A stretch of 64,000 nt of DNA. Origin: Luteococcus peritonei (GTDB lineage: Bacteria; Actinomycetota; Actinomycetes; Propionibacteriales; Propionibacteriaceae). The position numbers and the translations under genes are program-made. This document shows positions 16,581 through 26,318 of this stretch, one piece after another (the first letter of the stretch is position 1; the number at the start of each line of letters is the position of its first letter). The DNA lies in contig NZ_BAAAIX010000033.1 in NCBI RefSeq assembly GCF_039526385.1, positions 62,001 to 126,000 of the forward strand, read 5' to 3'. The notes under the pieces were generated by a model, which ran no database searches, was not told the DNA's origin, and saw nothing but the letters and a program-made list of their open reading frames with translations.

Positions 16581-16837
16581 GCGTTCATGGATCGCCGGCT
16601 CGGGCTCTCCCCGGAAGGGGCCCGTCGAGCTGCGATGGATCAAGTATGCAGCACGGTCAGCGCAACTTTGGCCAAACGGACAAAACTTTTCTCAGGCGGT
16701 TCTTGGCCAGTGCCGCGCTGCAGTCCTCATGCCTGGTCCAGATGCGGTGTGACAAGGTACGACGCGGGCTCGGCGCGGGCGTCCACAGCCGACGGGATTG
16801 TGAAATTTCTTCCTCGGTCGGCCGCCCGGGACGACGA

Positions 16838-16866
16838 GCGCCCCACCTCGCCACGAGGTGGGGCGC
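16838..16866 (-). terminator. hairpin terminator of the ABC exporter operon
   Basis: GCGCCCCACCTCG and CGAGGTGGGGCGC form a perfect 13-bp stem with a 3-nt loop, 24 nt past the stop of the permease gene. Confidence 0.85.
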
Positions 16867-16889
16867 CCGCTGTCCGCACGGCCGGGCCG

Positions 16890-19394
16890 TCACTCCTCCG
16901 CGAGGGCCTCCGTCGGGGTGGCTCCGGCGGCGCGACGTCCCGGCAGCACCGAGGTGAGGGCAGCGGCCAGCACGGCCACCGCGATCAGCCCCAGGGTCAT
17001 CGGCCAGTTCACGCCGAACAGGATCTGGCTGTCCATCTCGGCCTGGCGCAGCAGGGCCTTCATGCCCAGCCAGCCGAAGAAGCCGCCGGCGAGCACGCCC
17101 ACCAGCACACCGGCCAGGGCGAGCATCAGCGCCTCCACCAGCAGCATCAACCGCAAGGATGACTTCTGCATGCCCAGCGCCCGCAGCAGGGCCGACTCGC
17201 GGGCCCGCTCGATCACGCTCAGGCCCAGGGTGTTGCTCACACCGATCAGGGCGATCAGCACCGCCGCCCCGAGCAGGCCGGTGGTCACCAGCAGCAGGAT
17301 CCGCAGCAGCTGCTTGATCATGTAGCTCTCCGTCGCCGAGCCGGAGGTGGACAGGCTCTGGTCACGCATCTGCACGCGGCCCAGCTGGGTCATGATCGTG
17401 CCGAGGTCGTCCTCGTCGGCCACGTCGATCCAGTAGGCCGTCGGGGCGGGCCTGGCCACCAGCTTGGCGAAGGAGGCATCGGAGACCATCGCCTGGTTGT
17501 AGCCCATGGCGCTGTTGGGGACGGCCTTCAGGGTGACCGTCTGGCCGTTGCCCACCAGCTCCACCGGGGTGCCGGCCTTCGTCTCGCGGCTGACCAGCAC
17601 CTGGTCGTCGCCGATGGCGGGCAGCACGCCGGCCAGCTCACGGGCCTGGGGGGTCGCCTTCAGCACCGTGGAGACCGAGCCCTGCTCGCTGGTCACCGCG
17701 CCACCGGGCAGCACGGCCCGCCGGGCCACATTGGGCAGCTTGTCGAGTGCCGCCATGGTGTCGGCGTCGAGCGAGTAGTCGGTGGTCCTGCCGTCGGTCG
17801 ACTGCTTGCCGTAGCTGCTCACCGTCAGGTCCACCGGGTAGCGGGCGGCGATCTCGGCCAGCACGGTGCGCTCGGCCGTGGCGGTGCCCACCTGCAGGGT
17901 GACGATCAGGCCGCAGGCCAGCATCAGGGCGGTGGCGGTGGCCGAGGCACGACGCGGGTTGCGCACCGCATTGCTGGCGGCCAGCCGAGGCGTTGCGCCG
18001 GCCAGTCCGAACAGTGCCCCCATGGCGCGCAGCACGGTGGGGATGAACAGCGGGGCCCCGAAGAGCACCGCGAGGCTGATCAGGCCGGCGCCCAGCACGG
18101 CGCGGGCCACCGGTCCGGTGACCACCGACTGCCCGTCGCCCACCGGTGCGCTCAGCGAGGTGACGGCCAGGAAGATGCCGAGCAGGCCGATGGCGCCGCA
18201 GATGATCGCCCGCACGATGGATCCGCGTCGGGCCTGCTCGCTGGTGGCCACCGGCTGCAGCGCCTCCAGCGGCGCCACCCGGGTGGCGCGCAGCGAGGGC
18301 AGCATGGCGGCCAGCACGGTGAGCACCACGCCGACGCCGAACTCCGCCGCCAGTTCGCCGACGGGCAGGCTGAGGCCGAAGTGCAGCGCATCGGTGAACC
18401 AGGAGCCGACGGTGGCGATCAGCACGCCCAGCAGCAGGCCCAGGGCCGAGCCCAGGGCGCCCAGCAGGACGGCCTCGGCCAGGAAGCGTCGCCGCACCTG
18501 CGCCCCGGAGGCACCGACGGCGCGCAGCAGGCCGATCTGGCGGCGCCGCTGGGCCAGCAGGATGGTGAAGGTGTTGGCGATGATGATGATCCCCACCAGG
18601 GCCGCGATGCCGCTGAAGGCCAGCAGCAGGTACTTCATCACGTCGAAGTCGCCGGTCATCTGGCTGGTGGCCTCGCGCTGGGCATGCTCGGCGGTGTCCA
18701 CCATCAGGTTGGGGGCCGCGCCCGGGTAGGGCCGCTCGTCGGGGTTCTCCACCAGCGGCACGAGCGCCGGGCGCAGCGCGTCGATGGTGGCCTGCGGGTC
18801 GGAGCTCTTGATCCGGAAGCCGAGCGAACCGGAGGAGCCCATGGCCTCGATCCCCGCGGGGGCGGCATAGGCGCTCTGGAAGAAGATGCTGGGCACGTCG
18901 TCGGTGATGCCGGTGACGGTGAGCTTGGCCGGACCGGCCTCCACCTGCTGGCCCGGGGCGGTGATGCCGAGCTTGTCGGCCACCGGCTGGCTGAGCGCCA
19001 CCTCGGTGGGCCTGGTGGGCCAGGTTCCCTGGGACAGCTCGGCCCAGCGGAACTGCTCACCGGGCACGCCGTAGAGGTTCACATAGGCCGAGCTCTTGTC
19101 GGTGCTGAGGGCGGCGAAGCCGTTCACGGAGCGCTCGACCGCGGTCAGGCCGGGGGCCTTCTTCACGGCCTGCTCCACCTGGGCGGGGGTGACCCCCTGC
19201 TTGGGGTTGGCGATGTCCACGACCACGTCGGCCTTGGAGGAGGGCAGCGCCATCATCTTGCCCAGCGCGGAGGTCTGGGTGTCGACGAAGATGCTGACCG
19301 CGGACATGAAGCCCACGCTGATGGCGATCGCCACCAGGGTGGCGACGATCCGTCCGGGATGGTGGCGCAGCTCGCGCCAGGCGTCGGCGAACAT
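16890..19394 (-). CDS. ABC transporter permease, FtsX/MacB type
   Basis: An 834-residue permease with two FtsX-type units. A first TM near residue 15-40 is followed by a large extracytoplasmic domain, then three helices (about 255-385), two further helices with a second extracytoplasmic domain, and three C-terminal helices. The cytoplasmic loops LLAQRRRQIGLLRAVGASGAQV and ERARESALLRALGMQKSSL are the coupling-helix motifs of the family. Such pairs export lipids, lipoproteins or peptides, or act in envelope-stress resistance. It overlaps the ATPase stop by one base (TGATG). Confidence 0.92.
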   Translation of the reverse strand: MFADAWRELRHHPGRIVATLVAIAISVGFMSAVSIFVDTQTSALGKMMALPSSKADVVVDIANPKQGVTPAQVEQAVKKAPGLTAVERSVNGFAALSTDKSSAYVNLYGVPGEQFRWAELSQGTWPTRPTEVALSQPVADKLGITAPGQQVEAGPAKLTVTGITDDVPSIFFQSAYAAPAGIEAMGSSGSLGFRIKSSDPQATIDALRPALVPLVENPDERPYPGAAPNLMVDTAEHAQREATSQMTGDFDVMKYLLLAFSGIAALVGIIIIANTFTILLAQRRRQIGLLRAVGASGAQVRRRFLAEAVLLGALGSALGLLLGVLIATVGSWFTDALHFGLSLPVGELAAEFGVGVVLTVLAAMLPSLRATRVAPLEALQPVATSEQARRGSIVRAIICGAIGLLGIFLAVTSLSAPVGDGQSVVTGPVARAVLGAGLISLAVLFGAPLFIPTVLRAMGALFGLAGATPRLAASNAVRNPRRASATATALMLACGLIVTLQVGTATAERTVLAEIAARYPVDLTVSSYGKQSTDGRTTDYSLDADTMAALDKLPNVARRAVLPGGAVTSEQGSVSTVLKATPQARELAGVLPAIGDDQVLVSRETKAGTPVELVGNGQTVTLKAVPNSAMGYNQAMVSDASFAKLVARPAPTAYWIDVADEDDLGTIMTQLGRVQMRDQSLSTSGSATESYMIKQLLRILLLVTTGLLGAAVLIALIGVSNTLGLSVIERARESALLRALGMQKSSLRLMLLVEALMLALAGVLVGVLAGGFFGWLGMKALLRQAEMDSQILFGVNWPMTLGLIAVAVLAAALTSVLPGRRAAGATPTEALAEE

Positions 19395-20257
19395 CAGGCG
19401 TCCACCCGGCCCAGCGCCTCGTTGACCGAGTCCACGGTGGGACGGTCCAGGTCGTCGACGATGTGGCCGTCGAGCAGGATCAGGGCGCGGTCGGCCCAGG
19501 CGGCGGCCTTGGCGTCGTGGGTGACCATGATGATGGTCTGGCCCAGCTCGTCGACGCAGCGACGCAGGTACTCCAGCAGGGCGGTGCCGGTCTTCGAGTC
19601 CAGCGCACCGGTGGGCTCGTCGGCGAAGATCACGTCGGGGCGGGTGATCATGGCGCGGGCCACGGCGACGCGCTGCTGCTGGCCGCCGGACAGCTCGCTG
19701 GGGCGGTGCGAGAGCCGCTCGGACAGTCCGAGCGATCCGGTCAGCTGCTCCAGGAAGGCGTTGTCCGGCTTGCGGCCGGCCAGCTCCAGGGGGAGCAGGA
19801 TGTTCTGCCGGGCGGTCAACGTCGGCAGCAGGTTGAAGGACTGGAAGACGAAGCCCACCCGGTCTCGGCGCACCGTGGTGAGCTGCTTGTCGGACAGGGC
19901 GTTGAGCTCCTGGTCGGCCAGCACGACGTGGCCGGAGGTGATCCGGTCGAGCCCGGCCAGGCAGTGCATCAGCGTGGACTTGCCGGAACCGGAGGGGCCC
20001 ATGATGGCGGTGAAGCTGCCGCGCTCGAAGGCCACGTCGACGTGGTCCAGGGCAGTGACCTGGGTCTTGCCGGAGCCGTAGACCTTCACCAGGTCGACGG
20101 TGCGCGCCACCACCTCGCGCGCCTCGGTGGCGGCGCGGCCGGGGCGGTGCGGCGGGCCGGCCGGCTGCGGGGAGGAGCCGGTGGCCGGCTCGGTAGCGGC
20201 GCGGCTGGGGACGGGGCCGGTGGGATCACCGGGGACGGGCTGGGCGGGTGCCGACAT
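19394..20257 (-). CDS. ABC transporter ATP-binding protein, MacB/LolD type
   Basis: A 287-residue ATPase partner of the FtsX-type permease. The Walker A GPSGSGKST begins at about residue 87. FNLLPTLTARQNILLP is the Q-loop region, and LSGGQQQRVAVARAM the signature. The Walker B is VIFADEPTGALD, and the switch histidine lies in MVTHD. The first 50 residues are a Pro-rich, probably unstructured extension unusual for the family; translation could start later. The ATG at 20257 has AGGAAGG upstream. It is coupled to the downstream permease by TGATG. Confidence 0.93.
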   Translation of the reverse strand: MSAPAQPVPGDPTGPVPSRAATEPATGSSPQPAGPPHRPGRAATEAREVVARTVDLVKVYGSGKTQVTALDHVDVAFERGSFTAIMGPSGSGKSTLMHCLAGLDRITSGHVVLADQELNALSDKQLTTVRRDRVGFVFQSFNLLPTLTARQNILLPLELAGRKPDNAFLEQLTGSLGLSERLSHRPSELSGGQQQRVAVARAMITRPDVIFADEPTGALDSKTGTALLEYLRRCVDELGQTIIMVTHDAKAAAWADRALILLDGHIVDDLDRPTVDSVNEALGRVDA

Positions 20258-20498
20258 GGCGCGGGCCTTCCTGGACGTGGCTGATGGGGAGGGAAGTTCC
20301 CCGACAGCAGCGAATCTAGGGCCCGGTCGGCTCGCCACACCTCCACCCAGGGTTTCTGTGTCCGGATGGCCAGCTCATACCCCGGGGGGAGGCGATGCGA
20401 CAATTTGGTCCTACCTTTGCGATGATGGCCCGGCCTGTTCGGGACGCACCGGCCAACGATGGTCGGCGGGCCCGGGCCCACAAGACAAAGGAGTCGTC

Positions 20499-21881
20499 GT
20501 GATCGACGGATGGACCCAGACGATGGGGGCGCTGCCCCTGCTCGGCATCGCGGCAGGAGCGATTGCGCTCATCCTGCTGCTGGTGATCGTCTTCAAGCTG
20601 CACGCCTTCTTGACCCTGATCCTGGTCAGCCTGCTCACCGCCTTCGCCACCGGCATCCCGGCCGGCCAGATCGTCACGGTGCTGACCAGCAGCTTCGGCA
20701 ACACGCTCGGATCGGTGGCCCTGCTGGTGGGCCTGGGGGCCATGCTCGGCAAGCTGGTGGAGTACTCCGGCGGCGCGCAGGCGTTGGCCGACAAGCTGAT
20801 CCAGCTCTTCGGTGAGGCGCGCGCCCCCCTGGCGCTGGGCGTCACCTCGCTGCTGATGGGCTTCCCGATGTTCTTCGACGCCGGCCTGGTGGTCATGCTG
20901 CCGGTGATCTTCGCCGTCGCCGCCCGTCTCGGCGGACCGGTGCTGCGCTACGCCATCCCGGCGGCCGTCGCCTTCTCCGTGATGCACGTCTTCGTCCCGC
21001 CGCACCCCGGCCCGGTCACCGCCACCGAGCTGTACGGCGCCAACCTGGGCCTCGTGCTGGCGCTGGGCCTGCTGGTGGCCATCCCCACCTGGTACGTCTC
21101 CGGCTACCTGTGGGGCAAGGTCTGCGCCCGCCAGTTCCCCTTCACCGACACCGACGGCCTGTTCGGCACCCTGGACGACGGCGAGGTCAAGAACCCGCCG
21201 AAGGTGTCCACCGTCGTGCTGGTCCTGCTGCTGCCCATGCTGCTGATCTTCATGAACACCGGTCTGGACTTCCTGCGCGCCTCCGGTGCCGTGTCCAAGG
21301 ACGCCACCTGGTTCAACGTGGCCCGCGCCGTCGGCTCCTCGCCCGTGGCGCTGCTGATCTCCGTGCTGGTGGCGCTGTGGCTGCTGGGCTCGGCGCGCGG
21401 CGAGAACGGCACCGCGCTGGAGAAGATCGTCGACTCCTCGCTCGGCCCGATCTGCTCGGTGGTGCTGATCACCGGTGCCGGCGGCATGTTCGGCGGCGTG
21501 CTGCGCGCCTCCGGCATCGGCCAGGCGCTGAGCGACTCGCTCAAGGGCATCGGCCTGCCGGTGATCGTGGCCGCCTGGCTGATCGCGGCCATCATGCGCG
21601 TGGCGCAGGGCTCGGCCACCGTGGCGCTGGTGACGGCCGCGGGCCTGATGGCCCCGGCGGTGGCCGCCGGCGGCTACTCCAGCGGCCAGGTGGTGGCCAT
21701 CACGCTGGCCACCGCGGCCGGCTCGGTCTTCGCCAGCCACGTCAACGACTCCGGCTTCTGGCTGGTGGGCCGGCTGTTCGGCATGGACGTGTCCACCACG
21801 CTGCGCACCTGGACGGTGCAGCAGACCCTGGAGTCGCTGCTCGGCTTCGCCGGCTCGCTGCTGCTCTTCGCGGTGCTCTGA
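20499..21881 (+). CDS. gntP: gluconate:H+ symporter (GntP family)
   Basis: A 460-residue GntP-family permease with about 12-14 predicted helices. Conserved features are GFPMFFDAGLVVMLPVIF, HVFVPPHPGPVTATEL, AIMRVAQGSATVALVTAAG and SHVNDSGFWLV. It should import gluconate or a related sugar acid with protons. AAAGGAG stands 5 nt before the GTG at 20499, deciding that start; an in-frame reading from 20100 overlaps the divergent ABC gene. No gluconokinase lies next to it. Confidence 0.93.
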   Translation: MIDGWTQTMGALPLLGIAAGAIALILLLVIVFKLHAFLTLILVSLLTAFATGIPAGQIVTVLTSSFGNTLGSVALLVGLGAMLGKLVEYSGGAQALADKLIQLFGEARAPLALGVTSLLMGFPMFFDAGLVVMLPVIFAVAARLGGPVLRYAIPAAVAFSVMHVFVPPHPGPVTATELYGANLGLVLALGLLVAIPTWYVSGYLWGKVCARQFPFTDTDGLFGTLDDGEVKNPPKVSTVVLVLLLPMLLIFMNTGLDFLRASGAVSKDATWFNVARAVGSSPVALLISVLVALWLLGSARGENGTALEKIVDSSLGPICSVVLITGAGGMFGGVLRASGIGQALSDSLKGIGLPVIVAAWLIAAIMRVAQGSATVALVTAAGLMAPAVAAGGYSSGQVVAITLATAAGSVFASHVNDSGFWLVGRLFGMDVSTTLRTWTVQQTLESLLGFAGSLLLFAVL

Positions 21882-21929
21882 GCCTCACCCTGGGCGACGT
21901 CGTGATCTGCGACGCCGCATGACCTGACA

Positions 21930-21965
21930 GACGGCGGGCGGACCCTGGTGGGTCCGCCCGCCGTC
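21930..21965. terminator. bidirectional hairpin terminator
   Basis: GACGGCGGGCGGACC and GGTCCGCCCGCCGTC form a perfect 15-bp stem with a 6-nt loop between the gluconate permease and the convergent C26 hydrolase gene. Confidence 0.88.
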
Positions 21966-21979
21966 GGTCGTGCCGAGGC

Positions 21980-22723
21980 TCAGGACTCCCAGCGGCCGGC
22001 CACCAGGTCCACGAACCAGGTGAACAGGGCCTTGGCGCGGGCGTCGGAACCGCTCATCATCTCCGGGTGCCACTGCACCGCGAACAGGTCGAACTCCTCG
22101 CCGGTGTACTCCACGGCCTCGACGATCCCGTCGGCGGCGCGGGCCACGACGGCCAGCTGCTCGGCCACCCGGTCCACCGCCTGGTGGTGGAAGGAGTTCA
22201 CCACCGCGCTGCGGGTGCCCCAGGCGTCGTCCAGGAAGCTGTCCGGCTCGATGCTGATCGCGTGCGCGCCCAGCGCCGGGTTGCCGCCCATCATGTGGCG
22301 CTGAGGGCTGCCGGCGTGCGAGATGTCCTGGTGCAAGGTGCCGCCCAGGAAGGTGTTGACGATCTGCAGGCCGCGGCAGATGCCGAAGGTGGGCAGACCG
22401 GCCTCGCGGGCCAGCCGCAGGGCCTCCAGCTCGAAGGCGTCACGCCTCGGGTTCGGCACGCCGCACTCCAGCCGGGGCTGGGCACCGTAGCGCAGCGGGT
22501 CGACGTCCTGGCCGCCGGCCAGCACCAGGCCGTCGAGCAGGGCCAGCTGGTCCGGCAGCACCGAGAGCTCCGGCGTTGGCGGGATCAGCACCGGCACCGC
22601 ACCGGCTGCCAGCAGCGAGCGGTGGTAGTCCTCGTTCACCGTCACCCGCGCATAGCCCGGGAACAGGTAGTGCGGGTCCAGCTCCAGGTTCGTGATGATG
22701 CCGATCACGGGACGGGTGGACAT
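21980..22723 (-). CDS. gamma-glutamyl-gamma-aminobutyrate hydrolase family (peptidase C26)
   Basis: A 247-residue class-I glutamine-amidotransferase-like hydrolase of the PuuD group. The nucleophile is Cys116 in FGICRGLQ, with His219 and Glu221 in WHPE completing the triad. LVLAGGQDVDPLRYG forms the oxyanion region. PuuD cleaves gamma-glutamyl-GABA in putrescine breakdown; other members act on gamma-glutamyl amines. It is coupled by TGATG to the upstream APC permease, which may supply the substrate. No other puu gene is present. Confidence 0.9.
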   Translation of the reverse strand: MSTRPVIGIITNLELDPHYLFPGYARVTVNEDYHRSLLAAGAVPVLIPPTPELSVLPDQLALLDGLVLAGGQDVDPLRYGAQPRLECGVPNPRRDAFELEALRLAREAGLPTFGICRGLQIVNTFLGGTLHQDISHAGSPQRHMMGGNPALGAHAISIEPDSFLDDAWGTRSAVVNSFHHQAVDRVAEQLAVVARAADGIVEAVEYTGEEFDLFAVQWHPEMMSGSDARAKALFTWFVDLVAGRWES

Positions 22724-24162
22724 CAGGCCTCCAGGGGGTCGCGAGGATCGGTGGGCTCGCCGCGGTAGGCGCCGAGCTTCCAGGGAATGTACAGGGCCAG
22801 CGGCAGCACCACGTAGCCCACCACCATGGCCCAGACGGCCCACTGGTTGGTGGATCCGTCGGGATTGCTGAACTGGCCCTTCCAGTCGAAGCGCGCCATC
22901 AGGAAGACCGAGGCGGCCAGGCCCAGCAGCGGCACCACCACGTCGGTGAGCACATTGCGGTGCGCCGCCAGGGTCTGGTGGCGGGCGCGGCCCAGGAAGA
23001 AGAGCACCACGGCCACCGGCACCACCAGGAACTGGATGAAGCGGGAGACCGAGGAGATCACCATGATGCCGCGCATCGAGTAGCCGAAGGCCATCGGGAT
23101 GGCGATGGCCACGCCCGCGGTCAGCAGGAAGGCGGCCACCGGAACGCCACGGCGCGACTCACGGCTGATGAAGCCCGGCACCATCCGCTGGCGGCTCATG
23201 GCGTCGAAGATGCGCGGGGTGGAGAAGGAGGCGGCCACGTTGATGCCGAACATGCTCACCACCGCGCCCAGCACCACCAGGTTGCGCACCACCGGGTTGG
23301 CGAAGGCGCTGGCCAGGATCACCGGCTCGGTGGAGTTCAAGATGCCGGTGGGGTTGACCATCATGGCGATCCCCACGACGCCCACGTAGACCACCATCAC
23401 CAGCAGCACGCCCAGCGGAATGGCACGCGGCAGGTTGTGCTCCGGGCGCTCCATCTCGCTGGCGGCCGTGGCCACCGACTCGAAACCGGTGTAGGCGTAG
23501 AAGGCGCTCAGCACCGCGCCCACGAAGACGGTGGTGGACATGGCCGGGATCAGCGGGCTGCCGTCGGGTGCCTGCAGGCCGGAGATCTCGCCGAAGTGGT
23601 TCTCCCCGGTGCGGGCCAGCACCACCAGCCCGGCGACGATGGCCAGCACCAGCGCGGCGACCTTGCCGATGGTGGAGATGTTGTTGAACCACTTGGTGAT
23701 GCCGGTGCCGGCCAGGTTGATGGCCAACAGGACGGCCATCAGCACGACGAAGCCGATCGTGGTGCTGGTGGTGGTGACCGCCTCCTTGCCGCCGACGATG
23801 CCCAGCACGGTGGTCACCACGGCGGTGGCCATCACGCCCCAGGCGATCGCGCCCGCCATGAAGCGGGTGACGCCGACGTAGAAGCCCAGGTCGTCGCCGA
23901 AGGCGCGTCGGGCGTAGGCGAAGGAGGAACCGTTCTCGCTGACGTACTTGGCCGCGGAGGCGAAGGTGACCGCCAGCAGGCCGGCGAACAGGCCGGCCAG
24001 CACGTAGACCAGCGGGGTCCAGGTGCCGGCCACCTTGATGACGCCGGCGGGGGACAGGAAGATGCCGGTGCCGATGATGCCGTTCACGGTCAGCAGCACG
24101 ATGGACCAGAAGCCGAAAGGGCTGCGGGTGGCCGCGGGCGCGGCGGGGGTGGGCTTTGCCAT
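22723..24162 (-). CDS. APC-superfamily amino acid/polyamine permease
   Basis: A 479-residue permease with 12 or more predicted TM helices. GIIGTGIFLSPAGVI is the TM1 substrate loop, FYAYTGFESVATAASEMERP the TM6 region, and STPRIFDAMSRQRMVP the conserved loop after TM8. It precedes and overlaps the C26 hydrolase gene, so a glutamylated amine, polyamine or amino acid is a plausible substrate. A hairpin between it and the upstream debranching gene suggests a separate transcript. Confidence 0.9.
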   Translation of the reverse strand: MAKPTPAAPAATRSPFGFWSIVLLTVNGIIGTGIFLSPAGVIKVAGTWTPLVYVLAGLFAGLLAVTFASAAKYVSENGSSFAYARRAFGDDLGFYVGVTRFMAGAIAWGVMATAVVTTVLGIVGGKEAVTTTSTTIGFVVLMAVLLAINLAGTGITKWFNNISTIGKVAALVLAIVAGLVVLARTGENHFGEISGLQAPDGSPLIPAMSTTVFVGAVLSAFYAYTGFESVATAASEMERPEHNLPRAIPLGVLLVMVVYVGVVGIAMMVNPTGILNSTEPVILASAFANPVVRNLVVLGAVVSMFGINVAASFSTPRIFDAMSRQRMVPGFISRESRRGVPVAAFLLTAGVAIAIPMAFGYSMRGIMVISSVSRFIQFLVVPVAVVLFFLGRARHQTLAAHRNVLTDVVVPLLGLAASVFLMARFDWKGQFSNPDGSTNQWAVWAMVVGYVVLPLALYIPWKLGAYRGEPTDPRDPLEA

Positions 24163-24177
24163 GTGCCCATGCTCCGC

Positions 24178-24208
24178 CCTGACGGGTTGAACCTTCCAAC
24201 CCGTCAGG
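24178..24208 (-). terminator. hairpin terminator after the debranching-enzyme gene
   Basis: CCTGACGGGTTG and CAACCCGTCAGG form a perfect 12-bp stem with a 7-nt loop, 9 nt past the stop at 24217 and 16 nt before the next start. Confidence 0.8.
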
Positions 24209-24216
24209 ATGTGGAC

Positions 24217-26145
24217 TCAGCCGGGCAATGCCCCCAGGGCGCGCGCCACCACCACGGCACTGGTGGCGGCCCAGGCCTGGGGCCGGCACGAGGCCGGGTA
24301 GGGCTGGGGCGGGAAGACCGCGTCGGCCGCCATCCCGCCGAAGAGCTCGGGCATCCGGTAGCCGAAGCCCTCGGCGGCGCGCAGCAGGGCGGCGGCCAGC
24401 TCGCGGGCCTGCTCGTCGAAGCCCTCGCGCAGCATCCCGTCGATGATGAAGGCGGTGTCATGGGTCCACACAGAGCCGACGTGGTAGCTCAGCGGCCAGT
24501 AGCCGCCATTGGTCTCGCTCATGGTGCGCACGCCGTAGCCGGAGGCCATCGACGGGTGCACCAGGCGCTCCACGACGGTCTCGGCCTCGGAGTCGGTGAG
24601 GATCCCGGTGCCCAGCAGGTGGCCCATGTTGGAGGCCACGCCGGTCACCTGACGCTTGTCCCCGTCGAGGGCCAGCACGGGGTAGCGGCCCAGCTCGTCG
24701 GCGGCCCAGAAGTGCTCGCGGAATCGGGTGGCGAGCTGCTCGGCCCAGCCGGTCCAGAAGGCGGCGGCCTCGGTGTCTGCCTCGTAGCGGGCCAGCAGCC
24801 GGGCGCCGTGCAGCGCGGCGGCATGGGCATAGCCCTGCACCTCGGCCAGCGCCACCGAGCCCTTGGCGAGGCTGCCGTCGGCGAAGCGCACCGAGTCGCC
24901 GGAGTCCTTCCAGCCCTGGTTGGCCAGGCCGTGGCCGGACTCGTCGCGGTACTCCAGGAAACCGTCGCCGTCGGCATCGCCGTGGTCGGCCAGCCAGCCC
25001 AGCGCGGCGCGCAGGTTCGGCAGCAGCTCGCGGACGGTGGCCTCGTCCAGGCCGCGCTCCTCGGCCTCGCCCAGCAGCATGATCCACAGCGGGGTGGCGT
25101 CGATGGTGCCGTAGTAGAGCGGCGGCAGCGAGATGTGCGCCGAGCCGTCGGAGTCGTCGGTGGGCAGGTGGCCCAGCGCCAGCTCCAGGGTCTCCTGGCG
25201 CACCTCGTGCAGGATCTTGCCGGGCTGTTCGGCGCGGTCCACGTCGACGACGGTCCCCTGCAGCCTGGCCAGCACCTTGAGGGTGCCGGTGGCCACGCCC
25301 AGGTCATGGGCCAGCAGGTTGCGCGCAGCGATCAGCGAGTCGCGGCCGAACAGGGTGAAGTACCAGGGGGCGCCCGCGGCCAGGAAGGTGTGCTCGGGCA
25401 TCGACGGGTGGGCCAGCCGCAGACCGTTGATGTCGGCGAAGGAGTGCTCCACCAGACGCCTCAGGCTCGGGGAGGCGTCGGTCAGGGCGGGCAGCGCCAG
25501 CGGCTCGGCGCTGGCCCCCACGAAGGGCAGGCCCTCGTCGCGCAGCTCCAGCTGCCAGCCGGCATCGGCCACCCCGCGGGCCGGTACCCGCAGTCGCCAG
25601 CGCAGCCGCCAGGCGCCGTCGTCGCTGGACACGGTGGCATCGGTGCGCAGCCGGGCGCTGGTGCGCTCATCGCGCCAGGACCAGCCTCCGGTGGGATCAC
25701 CGAGCTGCTCGGCCGGCAGCGGGCTGGGCGTCTCGCCGCCCTTGACCGCCTGCATGCCGGTGGCATCGGGTCGCAGCACCAGCTCCAGGTCCACCTCGAG
25801 GTCCTGCAGCGAGGCGGTGGTGAGCACGTAGCGCTCGCGGACGCCGGAGGTGGTGACCTCGCGGATCCGCTCCAGCACCAGGGCCGGGTCGACGCCCAGC
25901 TCGGGGGTGCGCAGCACGTACTGGAAGCGCACCCGGGCGCCGCCGCGCTCGTCGGTGGCGATGTGCTCCAGGGCATGGCTCGGGGAGCCCAGCAGCAGCT
26001 GGGAGGCGATGCGGGTGTCTCCGCAGAAGACTCCCTCGACGTCGCGGAGCGCGGCCAGACCGTCCGCCTGGCCGTCGGGGGCGGACCAGGCCTGCACAGG
26101 GGCGGCGACGACCGCGCAGCGGGAGTTCAGGAAGGGCTGTTGCAT
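24217..26145 (-). CDS. glycogen-debranching-type amylo-alpha-1,6-glucosidase family protein
   Basis: A 642-residue protein with an N-terminal beta-sandwich (GDE_N_bis type, about 1-230) followed by an (alpha/alpha)6 barrel of the glycogen debranching and GH63/GH15-like group. APWYFTLFGRDSLIAA, YYGTIDATPLWI and TMSETNGGYWPLSYHVGSVWTHDTA are family blocks, with acidic residues in GRDS and DGDGFLEY placed for catalysis. In-frame ATGs at 26199 and 26217 exist, but homologues usually begin near QPFL, so the ATG at 26145 was chosen. It is divergent from the LacI regulator, which may control it. Confidence 0.87.
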   Translation of the reverse strand: MQQPFLNSRCAVVAAPVQAWSAPDGQADGLAALRDVEGVFCGDTRIASQLLLGSPSHALEHIATDERGGARVRFQYVLRTPELGVDPALVLERIREVTTSGVRERYVLTTASLQDLEVDLELVLRPDATGMQAVKGGETPSPLPAEQLGDPTGGWSWRDERTSARLRTDATVSSDDGAWRLRWRLRVPARGVADAGWQLELRDEGLPFVGASAEPLALPALTDASPSLRRLVEHSFADINGLRLAHPSMPEHTFLAAGAPWYFTLFGRDSLIAARNLLAHDLGVATGTLKVLARLQGTVVDVDRAEQPGKILHEVRQETLELALGHLPTDDSDGSAHISLPPLYYGTIDATPLWIMLLGEAEERGLDEATVRELLPNLRAALGWLADHGDADGDGFLEYRDESGHGLANQGWKDSGDSVRFADGSLAKGSVALAEVQGYAHAAALHGARLLARYEADTEAAAFWTGWAEQLATRFREHFWAADELGRYPVLALDGDKRQVTGVASNMGHLLGTGILTDSEAETVVERLVHPSMASGYGVRTMSETNGGYWPLSYHVGSVWTHDTAFIIDGMLREGFDEQARELAAALLRAAEGFGYRMPELFGGMAADAVFPPQPYPASCRPQAWAATSAVVVARALGALPG

Positions 26146-26257
26146 GGGGGGACCGTTCTTGCTCGGGGACAGGCGGTCACGGGTTGGCAACATCGCCATC
26201 CAATTTCCCCGGGACACTTGACGTGCCTGCCGTCCGGGGGCGACGCTATCAGCATTC

Positions 26258-26269
26258 TTGATCGTTCAA
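26258..26269. promoter_or_regulatory. candidate LacI-type operator
   Basis: TTGATCGTTCAA is a near-palindrome centred on CG, the usual centre of LacI-family sites. It lies between the divergent debranching gene and the LacI gene, 50 nt before the latter. No second copy was seen upstream of the ABC operon. Confidence 0.35.
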
Positions 26270-26318
26270 AAGGGCATCGGAGCCCCGGTGACGATCTGCG
26301 ATCCAAGGAGGGATCCGG

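Larger units (their letters stand above)
16392..16889. other. intergenic region with an orphan hairpin and an AT-richer core
   Basis: About 500 nt without a supportable gene between a small hypothetical gene and the FtsX-type permease. The stretch 16500-16830 is clearly richer in A and T than its surroundings (runs such as TTCAAAAGAAAGAGG and GACAAAACTTTTCTC). It contains one strong hairpin at 16545 and the permease terminator at 16838. Open frames here have no recognisable product. Confidence 0.6.
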
